From assembly GCF_000145235.1 (NCBI RefSeq), contig NC_014391.1, positions 2,550,001 to 2,614,000 on the forward strand: a stretch of 64,000 bases of DNA, given 5' to 3'. How positions within the stretch are numbered: the first letter of the stretch is position 1; each line of letters begins with the position of its first letter. The notes under the pieces are model-generated. The model searched no databases and was not told the DNA's origin. It saw nothing but the letters and a program-made list of their open reading frames with translations. Both the position numbers and the translations under genes were made by a program. Positions 12,101 through 20,606 of the stretch are shown here, one piece after another. Source of the stretch: Micromonospora aurantiaca ATCC 27029 (GTDB lineage Bacteria > Actinomycetota > Actinomycetes > Mycobacteriales > Micromonosporaceae).

Positions 12101-12858
12101 ACCGGCTGATGTTCTCCACCATGGGGACGCTGACCGGCGGCCTGTCCGACCGGCCCCGGCGCTACGCGGCCACCGACCGGACCACCGAGTCGTGGCACAC
12201 GCCGCTGGTGCGTCCCGCCGTGCCGGCCGGTGCGGCCGCGCCGAGCCGGACCGCTGACACGCTCGACCTGAGGGTGGCCGAGTTCGTCGACGCCGACGGT
12301 CACGCCGGCGTGGACAACCGGTCGGAGGAGCAGGACACGGTGACCCGCCGGGTCAGCCGGGACGGGCAGCCGATCGCCGACCTGTCCGCCGGCTGGGCGC
12401 CGGTGCCTGCCACCGCCGGTCCGGCCCGCTACCGCCTCGACGTGACGACGGCACGGTCGTCGGCGGAATGGCGGTGGGCGACCCGTACCGAGACGGCGTG
12501 GGAGTTCACCTCGGCCCGCCCGTCCGGTGACGCGGCCCGGCCGCTGCCGCTGCTCCAGGTCGACTACCGGGTGCCGGCCGACCTGCGCGGCGAGGTGCCC
12601 GGCAGGCGGAAGCACACCGTCGGGCTGACGCTGCGCCACCCGGCCGGCCTGCCTGCGCCGGCCGGCACGACGGTACGCGCCGAGGTGTCGTTCGACGGCG
12701 GACGCACCTGGCGTACGGCGCCGGTACGCGGCTCCGGCACCCGGTTCACCGCCGAGGTGCCGGCCGGGCGCGGCACGGTGTCGCTGCGCGTCTCGGCGCG
12801 GGACCGGTCCGGCAACACAGTGACGCAGACCGTGATCGACGCGTACGGGCTGCGATGA
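9130..12858 (+). CDS. Secreted subtilisin-like (S8) serine protease, 1242 aa
   Basis: Starts at ATG 9130 with a typical Sec signal peptide (MHRFPRW, hydrophobic core, AXA cleavage near residue 26). The S8 triad is complete: Asp239 in VAVLDTGVD, His274 in GHGTHVA and Ser446 in GTSMATPHVAG, with the oxyanion Asn in AAGNDG. Beyond the catalytic domain lie about 750 residues of beta-rich modules, with a PA-like Ala-rich segment near 820-870 (AAAAAAGAKAVLIV). The length and architecture match large actinomycete extracellular S8 peptidases. It probably degrades extracellular protein; substrate unknown. This gene and the next regulator are inserted into the nadK-recN order seen in mycobacteria. Confidence 0.92.
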   Translation: MHRFPRWLAAGAAGALVVGLAVPASAVPPARPAGPPPGTSAPGAKPARVTLITGDQVELVQAAPGRIAATVHPGPGRDRIVFQTTQADGGLRVLPADVVPYVSAGVLDPDLFDVQELAEQGYGDAGLTALPLIVRYREPAAGRVRPLAVAAESRPLSSINGAALRVDKDDLGALWTSLRETPQARTAGAGPVRLGAGVERVWLDGRARVALEHSVPQIGAPAAWAAGRDGAGVRVAVLDTGVDADHPDLAGRVAEARDFTGGGSARDGHGHGTHVAATVAGSGAASAGLRKGVAPGARLLVGKVLDDSGSGYDSGIIAGMEWAARSGAKVVSMSLGGAPTDGTDPMSQAVNDLTASTGALFVIAAGNDGEPRSVGSPGAATAALTVGAVDRDDVLADFSSRGPRLGDNGLKPEITAPGVGIVAARAAGTTMGTPVDDAYTRASGTSMATPHVAGAAAVLAQEHPGWTAAQLKDALVSTTRPSTGATVFEQGAGRVDVARALRQRVYGTATADFGRLTTGGPAATRTVRYVNGTEAAQTLRLALELRNLDSGAAETDGLTLDAGTVTVPAGGGVDVPLRADPARLDRGPHGGWLVATGTDGVTVRTAVGLTLSGPQHTVTLRALDLAGRPGSSPVVTLFGEHPESDAMGWLGVGDEWRIQVEEGPYLLHALIEHGAPLDEQLTLVTDPELTVDRDLTVVLDPRRGTPVRIETPKPSEQRAVLSFYQHRVFGNGRQVDHGVMTFSTVQQLNVTPTRQVRRGEFEFSSRWQLVAPMVDIDVSGVSGALDVNLMGQSPAPAGRQRLRLVAAGTGAPGELAGVRGAAALLTASADRSEEEQVAAAAAAGAKAVLIVRPADQSAWTVWRPTGERLPAPALAVAYDDGQRMLAAARTGRARMDLTLTVDSPYLYDVFQVSKGRVPERILHRVTAANTAEVTARYGDTGGLDWATEQRFGWRPWQEFSWNDDQRMVRTGTTRREYVSSGDSWWQHRVLHRLMFSTMGTLTGGLSDRPRRYAATDRTTESWHTPLVRPAVPAGAAAPSRTADTLDLRVAEFVDADGHAGVDNRSEEQDTVTRRVSRDGQPIADLSAGWAPVPATAGPARYRLDVTTARSSAEWRWATRTETAWEFTSARPSGDAARPLPLLQVDYRVPADLRGEVPGRRKHTVGLTLRHPAGLPAPAGTTVRAEVSFDGGRTWRTAPVRGSGTRFTAEVPAGRGTVSLRVSARDRSGNTVTQTVIDAYGLR

Positions 12859-12904
12859 GACGCCGGGGCGGGGCGGTCCTGGGGCCGTCCCGCCCCGGCC
12901 CCGG

Positions 12905-13927
12905 TCAGATCCAGCCGCGCCGGGCGGCCTGGAACGCCAGCCCGGGCCGGGTGTCCACACCGGCGGCGGCCATCAGGTCGGCCAGCCGCCGCTGCACGGT
13001 ACGCCGGCTCACCCCGAGCTGTGACGCGATCGACTTGTCCGGCACCCCGGCGACGAACAGCGACAGCAGCCGCGCCTCGTCGCCGTCGGGCTGGTAGCCG
13101 GTGGCGGCCCGGTCGGCGGGCGTGCCGAGCGGCGTCGCCATCAGCCAGTGGCTCTCGAAGAGCGCCAGCAGGGCGTCCAGCAACTGGCTGCGGCCGATCA
13201 CCGCGGCTGTCGGCTCCCCGCCGTCGCGGTCGGGCACCAGCGGGCACACCGCGGTACGACCGTCCACCACGGCCAGTCGCACCGGCAGCCGGTCCAGCAC
13301 CCGGGCCTGCTCCCCGGCGCGTACGCCCCGCTCCACGTCCGCGAGCGCGCCCGGCTCCAGCAGCATGGCCCGTTCGTAGATGGCCCGGTAGCGCACGCCG
13401 CGGGCGAGCGCGTCGAACTCCTCGACGTTCTCCGGTCCGGGCATCGCCAGCGGGTTCGCCCGGCAGAACCAGAGCACCTCCTCGCGCGCGCCGTTCTGCA
13501 GCTCGCGCAGCCGTTCCCGCAGCCCCCGCGCGCCGGTGACCACCTCGACCAGGTGCGCGGCGTCGTGGCGGCGCATCCCGGCCCGGTAGTCCTCGGCGAG
13601 CCGGCTGACAGCGGCGCGGGCCTCCTCCAGCGCTGACTGGCGGCGCAGCAGCGCCTCGCCCAACGGCACGTCCGGCGCGAGCGGCCGCAGCGGCGCGTCC
13701 GGTTCCGGCCCGGTCGGCAGCACGAGACCCTTGTCCCGCAAGGCGTCCAGCCGGGCGGCGACCTCCGCGCGGGGCCGTCCCAGCCGCTGTGCGAGCTCAC
13801 CGGCCCGGGCCGTGTTCGCCCGTACCAGGCTGCGGTAGAGCTCCTCCTCGTCCGGGGTCAGGCCGATCTCCTCCAGCACGGGGCTGAACTGTACGGGTGC
13901 CTGCGGCTCGCCCTGCCGGCTGGTCAA
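12905..13927 (-). CDS. TrmB-like N-terminus / LuxR-type HTH transcriptional regulator
   Basis: A 340-residue regulator. Residues about 20-70 form a TrmB-type winged helix (LTPDEEELYRSLVRANTARAG). The middle resembles the TrmB effector region (phospholipase D-like fold). The C-terminus (about 275-335) is a LuxR/GerE HTH (DKSIASQLGVSRRTVQRRLADLM). This helix-core-helix layout is common in Streptomyces and Micromonospora orphan regulators. It is convergent with the protease (46-bp gap) and divergent from recN (31 bp), so its start region probably shares promoter space with recN. Targets unknown. Confidence 0.85.
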   Translation of the reverse strand: MTSRQGEPQAPVQFSPVLEEIGLTPDEEELYRSLVRANTARAGELAQRLGRPRAEVAARLDALRDKGLVLPTGPEPDAPLRPLAPDVPLGEALLRRQSALEEARAAVSRLAEDYRAGMRRHDAAHLVEVVTGARGLRERLRELQNGAREEVLWFCRANPLAMPGPENVEEFDALARGVRYRAIYERAMLLEPGALADVERGVRAGEQARVLDRLPVRLAVVDGRTAVCPLVPDRDGGEPTAAVIGRSQLLDALLALFESHWLMATPLGTPADRAATGYQPDGDEARLLSLFVAGVPDKSIASQLGVSRRTVQRRLADLMAAAGVDTRPGLAFQAARRGWI

Positions 13928-13958
13928 CTGTCACACGGCGGGGCTACTGTCGGGTGCT

Positions 13959-15716
13959 GTGCTGGAAGAGCTGCGCATCACCGGACTGGGCGTCATCGAG
14001 GACACCACGCTGCCGCTGGCCGCGGGGATGAACGTCATCACCGGCGAGACCGGCGCCGGCAAGACCATGGTGGTGACCGGCCTCGGCCTGCTCTTCGGCG
14101 GCCGCGCCGACGCCGGCCGGGTGCGCGCCCAGCCGGGCCGCGCGGCGGTGGAGGGCCGGCTGCGCCTGAGCGGCCGGGTGGCCGAGGCGGTGCACGCCCG
14201 CATCCTCGATGCAGGCGGCGAGCCCGACGAGGACGGTTCGCTGCTGCTCAGCCGCACCGTGACCATCGAGGGCCGCTCCCGGGCGCACCTGGGCGGGCGC
14301 GCCATGCCGGTGTCCACGCTCGGCGAGGTCGGCGAGCAGGTGCTCGCAGTGCACGGCCAGTCCGACCAGCTGCGGCTGCTGCGCCCGGCCGAGCAGCGTG
14401 CCTCGCTCGACCGGTTCGCCGGGCCCGAGCACGAGAAGCTGCTCGACGCGCTGCGCGAGACGTACGCCCGGTGGCGCACCGTCGTCGACGACCTGGCCGA
14501 CCGGCGGCGCAACGCCCGCGAGCGCAACCAGGAGGCCGACCTGCTGCGCCTGGGCCTGGACGAGATCACCCGGGTCGACCCGCAGCCGGGGGAGGACGAC
14601 GAGCTGAAGGCCGAGGCGCAGCGGCTGGAGCACGCCGAGGGGTTGCGTACCGCCGCGCAGGTGGCGCAGCAGTGCGTGGCCGGCGGTGTCGAGGCGACCG
14701 ACGAGACGCCGGACGCGACGGTGTTGCTCGGCACCGCGCGGCGCACGCTGGAGGCGCAGGCCGGCACCGACCCGGCGCTGGGTGAGCTGGCGGCCCGGCT
14801 GGAGGAGGCGGCCACGCTCGTCACCGACGTGGCCGCGGAGCTGTCGGCCTACCTGGCCGCGCTGGACGCCGACCCGGCACGCCTCCAGACCGTCTACGAG
14901 CGGCGGGCCGCGCTGCGCGCGCTCACCCGCAAGTACGCCGACGACGTCGACGGCGTGGTGGCGTGGGCCGAACGGGCCCGCACGCGGCTGTCCGATCTGG
15001 ACACCTCCGACGAGTTGCTGGACGAGCTGGACCGCGAGGCGACCCGGCTCGCCGGTGAGGTGGCCGACCTCGCCGGCCGGGTGTCGGCGTCCCGGCGGGA
15101 GGCGGCGGTCCGCTTCGCCGAGGAGGTGACAGTCGAGCTGGCCGGGCTGGCGATGCCGCACGCCCGCATCGAGGTGGCGGTGCTGCCGCGACCGGCGGGC
15201 CGGTCCGAGCCGAGCCTGCCTGTCAACGGCGTCGAGACCGGCGTCGGCGCGGACGGCGCCGACGAGGTGGAGCTGCGGCTGCTGGCGCACCCGGGCGCAC
15301 CGGCGCTGCCGTTGCAGAAGGGCGCGTCCGGCGGTGAGCTGTCCCGGGTGATGCTCGCCATCGAGGTGGTCTTCGCCGGTTCCGGCGGCCCGCCCACGCT
15401 GGTGTTCGACGAGGTCGACGCCGGTGTCGGCGGCCAGGCCGCGGTGGAGATCGGCCGTCGGCTGGCCCGGCTGGCCCGCAGTCACCAGGTGCTCGTGGTC
15501 ACGCACCTGCCGCAGGTCGCCGCGTTCGCCGACCGGCACCTGGTGGTGGCCAAGGACACCGGGGGAGCGGTCACCACGAGCGGGGTGCGGGTGGTGGAGG
15601 ACACCGAGCGCGCCCGGGAACTGGCCCGGATGCTCGCCGGTTTGCCGGACTCGGATCTGGGTATCGCCCATGCCGAGGAGCTCCTGGCCGTGGCGGCCAA
15701 GGAAAGGCGTCCGTGA
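13959..15716 (+). CDS. recN: DNA repair protein RecN
   Basis: A 585-residue SMC-like ATPase. It has an N-terminal Walker A (GETGAGKT, residues 29-36), a long coiled-coil middle (about 150-400), a KGASGGELSRVMLA signature near 450, Walker B LVFDEVDAGVGG and a VVTHLPQVAAFADRH switch. The start is GTG at 13959. RecN acts early in double-strand break repair. Upstream nadK is separated by the protease-regulator insertion; downstream is steA, as in Rv1696-Rv1697. Confidence 0.96.
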   Translation: MLEELRITGLGVIEDTTLPLAAGMNVITGETGAGKTMVVTGLGLLFGGRADAGRVRAQPGRAAVEGRLRLSGRVAEAVHARILDAGGEPDEDGSLLLSRTVTIEGRSRAHLGGRAMPVSTLGEVGEQVLAVHGQSDQLRLLRPAEQRASLDRFAGPEHEKLLDALRETYARWRTVVDDLADRRRNARERNQEADLLRLGLDEITRVDPQPGEDDELKAEAQRLEHAEGLRTAAQVAQQCVAGGVEATDETPDATVLLGTARRTLEAQAGTDPALGELAARLEEAATLVTDVAAELSAYLAALDADPARLQTVYERRAALRALTRKYADDVDGVVAWAERARTRLSDLDTSDELLDELDREATRLAGEVADLAGRVSASRREAAVRFAEEVTVELAGLAMPHARIEVAVLPRPAGRSEPSLPVNGVETGVGADGADEVELRLLAHPGAPALPLQKGASGGELSRVMLAIEVVFAGSGGPPTLVFDEVDAGVGGQAAVEIGRRLARLARSHQVLVVTHLPQVAAFADRHLVVAKDTGGAVTTSGVRVVEDTERARELARMLAGLPDSDLGIAHAEELLAVAAKERRP

Positions 15717-15834
15717 TACCCCGATTGTGAGCGCAAGCACACCGGCGCGGGTTCCGGTGTGCTTCCCTGGGTAGGCGGCCCTGCTCAGGCATGTCGCGAC
15801 AGCAAAACCTGCCTCACATGCCAGGATGGTCACG

Positions 15835-17013
15835 ATGCGTCTACCCACACTGCGCCGGAGCCGGAACCCGGAGCCGGGCTCCATCGTCGGCACCGCGCGC
15901 CTCGACCGCCGGACGAAACGGCTGGTCGGGCGGCTGCGACCCGGCGACATCGCGGTCATCGACCACGTCGACCTGGACCGGGTGGCGGCCGACTCGCTCG
16001 TCGCGGTGGGTGTGGCGGCGGTCCTCAACGCCAAGCCGTCGGTCTCCGGCCGCTATCCCAACCTCGGCCCGGAGGTGCTGGTCTCGGCCGGCATCCCGCT
16101 GCTGGACGACCTCGGCGAGAGCGTCTTCGAGCAGGTCCGCGAGGGCGACCGGGTCCGCATCGAGGGCAACACCGTCTTCGCCGGCGACGATCCGGTCGCG
16201 CACGGCTCGTTGCAGGACGCCGAAACGGTGGCCAAGTCGATGGCCGACGCCCGGGAGGGCCTGTCGGTGCAGTTGGAGGCGTTCGCCGCCAACACGATGG
16301 ACTACCTGCGCCAGGAACGCGACCTGCTGCTCGACGGCGTCGGCGTGCCGGAGATCCAAACCCAGATCCAGGGCCGGCACTGCCTGATCGTGGTGCGCGG
16401 CTACGACTACAAGGCCGACCTGGACGTGCTGCGCCCGTACATCCGGGAGTTCAAGCCGGTGCTCATCGGCGTGGACGGCGGCGCCGACGCGCTGGTCGAG
16501 GCGGGCTACACCCCGGACATGATCATCGGGGACATGGACTCGGTCACCGACGACGTGCTGCGCTGCGGCGCCGAGGTGATCGTGCACGCCTACCCGGACG
16601 GGCGGGCGCCGGGCCTGGCCCGGGTCAACGGGCTCGGCGTACCGGCGATCACCTTCCCGGCGGCGGCCACCAGCGAGGACCTGGCCATGCTGCTGGCCGA
16701 CGAGAAGGGCGCGTCGCTGCTGGTGGCGGTCGGCACGCACGCCACCCTGGTGGAGTTCCTCGACAAGGGGCGCGGCGGCATGGCGTCGACGTTCCTGACC
16801 CGGCTGAAGGTCGGTGGCAAGCTGGTCGACGCCAAGGGCGTCAGCCGGCTCTACCGGCAGAGCATCTCCGGGTCGTCGCTGCTGCTGCTGGTCCTGTCGG
16901 CGGTGGCCGCGATGGCCTCCGCGGTGGCGGTCTCCACCGTCGGGAAGGCGTATCTGGGCGTGGTCTCCGAATGGTGGGACAATTTCGTGTTCCAGCTCGG
17001 CCAGCTCTTCTAG
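15835..17013 (+). CDS. steA: SteA-like cytokinetic ring protein
   Basis: A 392-residue protein matching the Rv1697/SteA family: SVSGRYPNLGPEVLV near the N-terminus, a thiamin-pyrophosphokinase-like core (GVDGGADAL, IGDMDSVTDDVLRCGAEV, FPAAATSEDLAMLLAD), and a single C-terminal membrane segment (SLLLLVLSAVAAMASAVAV) with a short tail. In corynebacteria SteA works with SteB in daughter-cell separation. ATG 15835 (MRLPTLRR) fits homologues; ATG 15826 is a possible alternative. Next comes mctB, 27 bp on. Confidence 0.9.
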   Translation: MRLPTLRRSRNPEPGSIVGTARLDRRTKRLVGRLRPGDIAVIDHVDLDRVAADSLVAVGVAAVLNAKPSVSGRYPNLGPEVLVSAGIPLLDDLGESVFEQVREGDRVRIEGNTVFAGDDPVAHGSLQDAETVAKSMADAREGLSVQLEAFAANTMDYLRQERDLLLDGVGVPEIQTQIQGRHCLIVVRGYDYKADLDVLRPYIREFKPVLIGVDGGADALVEAGYTPDMIIGDMDSVTDDVLRCGAEVIVHAYPDGRAPGLARVNGLGVPAITFPAAATSEDLAMLLADEKGASLLVAVGTHATLVEFLDKGRGGMASTFLTRLKVGGKLVDAKGVSRLYRQSISGSSLLLLVLSAVAAMASAVAVSTVGKAYLGVVSEWWDNFVFQLGQLF

Positions 17014-17040
17014 CTCCCCGACGATCAAGAGGCTGCAAGC

Positions 17041-17982
17041 GTGATCAACTTTCGCTACCACGTGGTGTCCCTGACCGCGGTGTTCCTGGCGCTGGCGATC
17101 GGCCTGGTGGTCGGCACAGCCGCCCTCAACGGGCCGGTCGCCGACTCGCTCCGGGAGAACGTCAACGGCCTGCGCAAGGACAACTCGCTGATGCGCCAGT
17201 CGGTCAACAGCATGCAGAAGCAGCTGGAGACCGAGGAGGACTTCGCCGCCGAGATGGCCCAGCTCGTCCTGCCCGGCAAGCTGACCGGCCGCCGGGTGCT
17301 GGTGCTCACCCTGCCCAGCGGCCGGGACCAGGCCGAGGGCGTGGTGAAGATGCTCCAGACCGCCGGCGCCGACGTCACCGGCCGCATCGACGTGCAGGAC
17401 AAGTTCGTCAACCCGGACAGCAACAACAACCTGCTGGAGCTGGCGGTCACCGCCGCCCGCCCGAACAGCGCCCCCACCGGCAACCTGCCCGGTAACGGGC
17501 ACGGCGTGGAGACCTCCAGCGCGTTGCTGGCCAACGTGCTGGTGGACCGCCCGGCCGGGAGCCCGCCGGTCAGCGACGCCGACCGGCGCGCCGTGCTGGA
17601 GCAGTACGCCACCGCCGGCTACCTCACCCCGGCGGACCGGATCTCCACCGCCGCCGAGGCGGTGGTGATGGTCACCGGCCAGCCGTACGTGGACAAGGAC
17701 TCGGCGAAGAAGGACGAGTCGGTGGTGAAGATCGCCGAGCAGTTCGACCGGGCCGGCGCGCTCGTGGTCGCCGGCATGGGCTCGACCGGCGGCAACCTCG
17801 TCTCCGTGGTCCGCGGCGACCCGGTGCTGTCGCAGACCATCTCCACCGTCGACAACGCCAACACCGTGCAGGGCCAGCTGGTCACCAGCCTCGCCCTGGC
17901 GCAGCAGCTCACCGAGAAGAAGACCGGCCAGTACGGCGTGGGCGACAACGCCGCCGCCCGGGTGCCTACACTGCCCCGGTGA
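17041..17982 (+). CDS. mctB: MctB/SteB-like copper-transporter family protein
   Basis: A 313-residue protein starting at GTG 17041 (first residues INFRYHVVSLTAVFLALAIG). It has one N-terminal membrane helix (about 8-28), a coiled coil (about 38-75) and an extracytoplasmic domain. The family is named for Rv1698 MctB (copper export or channel), and corynebacterial work links the same family (SteB) to cell separation with SteA. Close coupling to steA supports the second role. Which function applies here is not decided by sequence. Confidence 0.88.
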   Translation: MINFRYHVVSLTAVFLALAIGLVVGTAALNGPVADSLRENVNGLRKDNSLMRQSVNSMQKQLETEEDFAAEMAQLVLPGKLTGRRVLVLTLPSGRDQAEGVVKMLQTAGADVTGRIDVQDKFVNPDSNNNLLELAVTAARPNSAPTGNLPGNGHGVETSSALLANVLVDRPAGSPPVSDADRRAVLEQYATAGYLTPADRISTAAEAVVMVTGQPYVDKDSAKKDESVVKIAEQFDRAGALVVAGMGSTGGNLVSVVRGDPVLSQTISTVDNANTVQGQLVTSLALAQQLTEKKTGQYGVGDNAAARVPTLPR

Positions 17983-18043
17983 CCGCTCCGGGCCGCCCGG
18001 TCCGTGCCCGCGTCGCGTTCGAAGTCCGGATCGAGGAGGTCCC

Positions 18044-18907
18044 GTGAGACTGGGTCGGCTGCTGGCCGTGGGCGCGGGAGCGCTGGCCGCCCGCTACGTG
18101 CTGCGTCAGACGCGTACGTCGCCGGGCGGGCCGGCGTTGGAGCGCACCAACTACCGGGGCCGCACGGTGACCCTGGCCGCCGGTCCGGCTTTGGCCGTCG
18201 GCGCGGCCACCGGGGCCGCGCTGGGCGCCGGTAGCGCCCCGGCCGGCGCCGCCGCGCTCGTCGCCGGGCTCGGCGCGGGCGCTGTCGGCCTCTACGACGA
18301 CGTGGTCGGCGCCCGCCCCGAACAGAAGGCCGCGAAGGGGTTCGCCGGGCATCTCGCCGCGCTGCGCGAGGGTCAGGTCACCGCCGGGATGGTCAAGGTC
18401 GCCGGGGTGGGCGTGGCCGGGCTGGGCGCCGCCGCGCTGCTCGCCGCCGACCGGCGGGTCGCCGCGCACCCGCGCCGCCAGCGGGCCGGTGCGTTCGGCC
18501 GCGGGCTCGACGTGCTGCTCGGCGCCGGCGTGGTGGCCGGCACCGCCAATCTGGTCAACCTGCTCGACCTGCGGCCCGGCCGGGCGTTGAAGTCCGGCAT
18601 GCTGCTCGGCGCGCCGCTGACCGCCGGCCCGTACGGCGGCCTCGCCGCGGGCGCCGTGGGCGCGTCGGCCGCGCTGGTCGGCGACGACCTCGGCGAGCGC
18701 GTCATGGTGGGCGACAGCGGCGCCAACGCGCTCGGCGCGCTGCTCGGCGTGAGCCTCGCCGCGCGTACGGGGCCGCTGGGCCGGGCCGGCGTGCTGGCCG
18801 TGCTCGCCGCGCTCACCGCGGCCAGCGAGAAGGTCAGCTTCACCCAGGTCATCGCGCGGACCCCGGGACTGCGGCACCTCGACGAGCTGGGCCGGCTCCC
18901 GGACTGA
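18044..18907 (+). CDS. MraY/WecA-like polyprenyl-phosphate sugar-1-phosphate transferase
   Basis: A 287-residue polytopic protein, shorter than most of the family (320-370). Family marks are VGLYDDVVGA (the Asp-Asp pair), NLVNLLDLRPGRALK (in place of NxxNxxDGLDG) and VMVGDSGANALGALLG. Such enzymes load a sugar-1-phosphate onto polyprenyl phosphate at the membrane. GTG 18044 is preceded by GAGGAGGT at 18033. The gene runs 1 bp ahead of a MurJ-like flippase and then a glycosyltransferase, which suggests one lipid-linked glycan pathway. The variant third motif makes the sugar uncertain. Confidence 0.82.
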   Translation: MRLGRLLAVGAGALAARYVLRQTRTSPGGPALERTNYRGRTVTLAAGPALAVGAATGAALGAGSAPAGAAALVAGLGAGAVGLYDDVVGARPEQKAAKGFAGHLAALREGQVTAGMVKVAGVGVAGLGAAALLAADRRVAAHPRRQRAGAFGRGLDVLLGAGVVAGTANLVNLLDLRPGRALKSGMLLGAPLTAGPYGGLAAGAVGASAALVGDDLGERVMVGDSGANALGALLGVSLAARTGPLGRAGVLAVLAALTAASEKVSFTQVIARTPGLRHLDELGRLPD

Positions 18908-18908
18908 C

Positions 18909-20606
18909 GTGACGAAACCGGCTCCTCTCGCCGCCGCCGGCCGGGTCGCCGGGGCGGCCGCCCTCATCGCCGTCCTCACCGTCCTCAGCCGGCTCGCCGG
19001 CTTCGGCCGTACCGCCGTGTTCACCTGGATGCTGGGCCCCACCGATCTCGGCGGCGCCTACCTGGTGGCCAACTACGTCCCGAACTTCATCTTCGAGATC
19101 GTCGCCGGTGGGGCGCTCGCCAGTCTCGTCGTACCGCTGCTGGCCGGCGCCGTCGAGGCGGGTGACCGGCGCGCGGTGGCCGCCACCACCGGCGCGCTGC
19201 TGACCTGGACGCTGAGCCTGCTGGTCCCGCTGGCGGTGCTGCTGGCGCTGTTCGCCGACCCGCTGCCGGGCCTGATCGGGAACGGTCTCAGCGAGGCCCA
19301 GCAGGCGTCCGGGGCGCGGATGCTGCGGGTCTTCGCGCCGCAGCTGCCGCTGTACGGCGTGGGGATCGTGCTGACCGGTGTGCTCCAGGCGCACCGCCGC
19401 TTCGCCTGGCCGGTGATCGCGCCGCTGCTGTCGAGCGTCACGGTCATCGCCGTCTACCTGGGCTTCACCGCGCAGCAGGGGCGGCTGGCCACGATCGGGG
19501 AGGCCGGGCGCGGCGGCGAGCTGCTGCTGTCCGCCGGCACCACGCTCGGCGTGGTGGTGCTCTCACTGTCGCTGCTGATCCCGGTGCGCCGCCTGCGGCT
19601 GCGGATCCGGCCGGGCTACCGCTTCCCCGCCGACGCCCGCGCCCGGGTCGGCGGTCTGGTGGTCGCCGGGGCGGTCACCGTGGCCGCCCAGCAGATCGCC
19701 CTGGTCGTCGCGCTCAACCAGGTCACCTACGGCCGGACCGCCGACGTCAGCGTCTACAACCTCGCCCAGACCGTCTACTTCCTGCCCTGGGCGGTGCTGG
19801 CCGTGCCGCTCGCGGTGGCCGCGTACCCGACGCTCGTCGCGGCCCGGGCCACCGGCGACGAGCGCGCCTACCGGGAGACCCTGGCCCCGGCGGTACGCGG
19901 GGTCGTGCTGCTCAGCCTGCTCGGCGCCGCCGCGCTCGTCGGCACCGCGATCCCGGTCGGGCACTTCTTCTTCTCCGATGCGCTCGACGCGCGTACCGCG
20001 GCGGCAGGGATCGCCGGTTTCGCGCCCGGCCTGGTCGGCTACGGCCTGTTCGCGGTGCTCACCCGCGCGCTGTACGCGCGGGGAGAGACCCGCGCGGCCA
20101 CAGTGGCCACCGCGCTCGGCTGGCTCAGCGTGCCCGCGCTCGCCGTGGTGTCCGCGCAGGTGGCGCCGCTGGCCGACCGGGTGCTCGCGGTGACGCTGGC
20201 GACCTCGGCCGGCATGCTGCTTCTCGGCGTGCTGCTGATCGCCGCGGTCCGGCGGGCCGCCGGTGGCGAGGCGCTGGCCGGTGCCGGCCGGGCCGGTGCC
20301 GCCGGGCTGCTCGCGGCCGTCGTCGCCGGTGCCGGCGGAGCGGCCGTCTCGGCGGGACTCGCCGGGCTCGGTGACGGCACCCCGACGACACCGTGGGCCC
20401 TCGCGCAGGGCATGCTGTCCGGGGTCGTGGTCGGTGTCCTGTTCCTCGCCGTCGCCTGGCTGACCGACGCCCGCGACCTGCGGCCGCTGCTCGCGACCGT
20501 GACCCGCCGGCTGCGCCGGCGACGCCCGGCCGGCGGGGACGACGGCCCGCCGGCGCAGCAGCACCCCGGCGAGCGGGGTGACGGAAGGGAGACCGTTTCC
20601 TCATGA
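18909..20606 (+). CDS. MurJ/MviN-like lipid II flippase family protein
   Basis: A 565-residue membrane protein of the MOP superfamily with about 14 predicted helices. The N-terminal LSRLAGFGRTAVFTWMLG and VPNFIFEIVAGGALASLVVP match MurJ proteins. GTG 18909 starts right after the previous stop. The C-terminal 40 residues are Arg/Gly/Asp-rich and cytoplasmic. Actinobacteria usually have the main murJ elsewhere, beside a serine/threonine kinase-like domain, so this may be a second flippase for another lipid-linked sugar. It overlaps the next gene by ATGA. Confidence 0.88.
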   Translation: MTKPAPLAAAGRVAGAAALIAVLTVLSRLAGFGRTAVFTWMLGPTDLGGAYLVANYVPNFIFEIVAGGALASLVVPLLAGAVEAGDRRAVAATTGALLTWTLSLLVPLAVLLALFADPLPGLIGNGLSEAQQASGARMLRVFAPQLPLYGVGIVLTGVLQAHRRFAWPVIAPLLSSVTVIAVYLGFTAQQGRLATIGEAGRGGELLLSAGTTLGVVVLSLSLLIPVRRLRLRIRPGYRFPADARARVGGLVVAGAVTVAAQQIALVVALNQVTYGRTADVSVYNLAQTVYFLPWAVLAVPLAVAAYPTLVAARATGDERAYRETLAPAVRGVVLLSLLGAAALVGTAIPVGHFFFSDALDARTAAAGIAGFAPGLVGYGLFAVLTRALYARGETRAATVATALGWLSVPALAVVSAQVAPLADRVLAVTLATSAGMLLLGVLLIAAVRRAAGGEALAGAGRAGAAGLLAAVVAGAGGAAVSAGLAGLGDGTPTTPWALAQGMLSGVVVGVLFLAVAWLTDARDLRPLLATVTRRLRRRRPAGGDDGPPAQQHPGERGDGRETVSS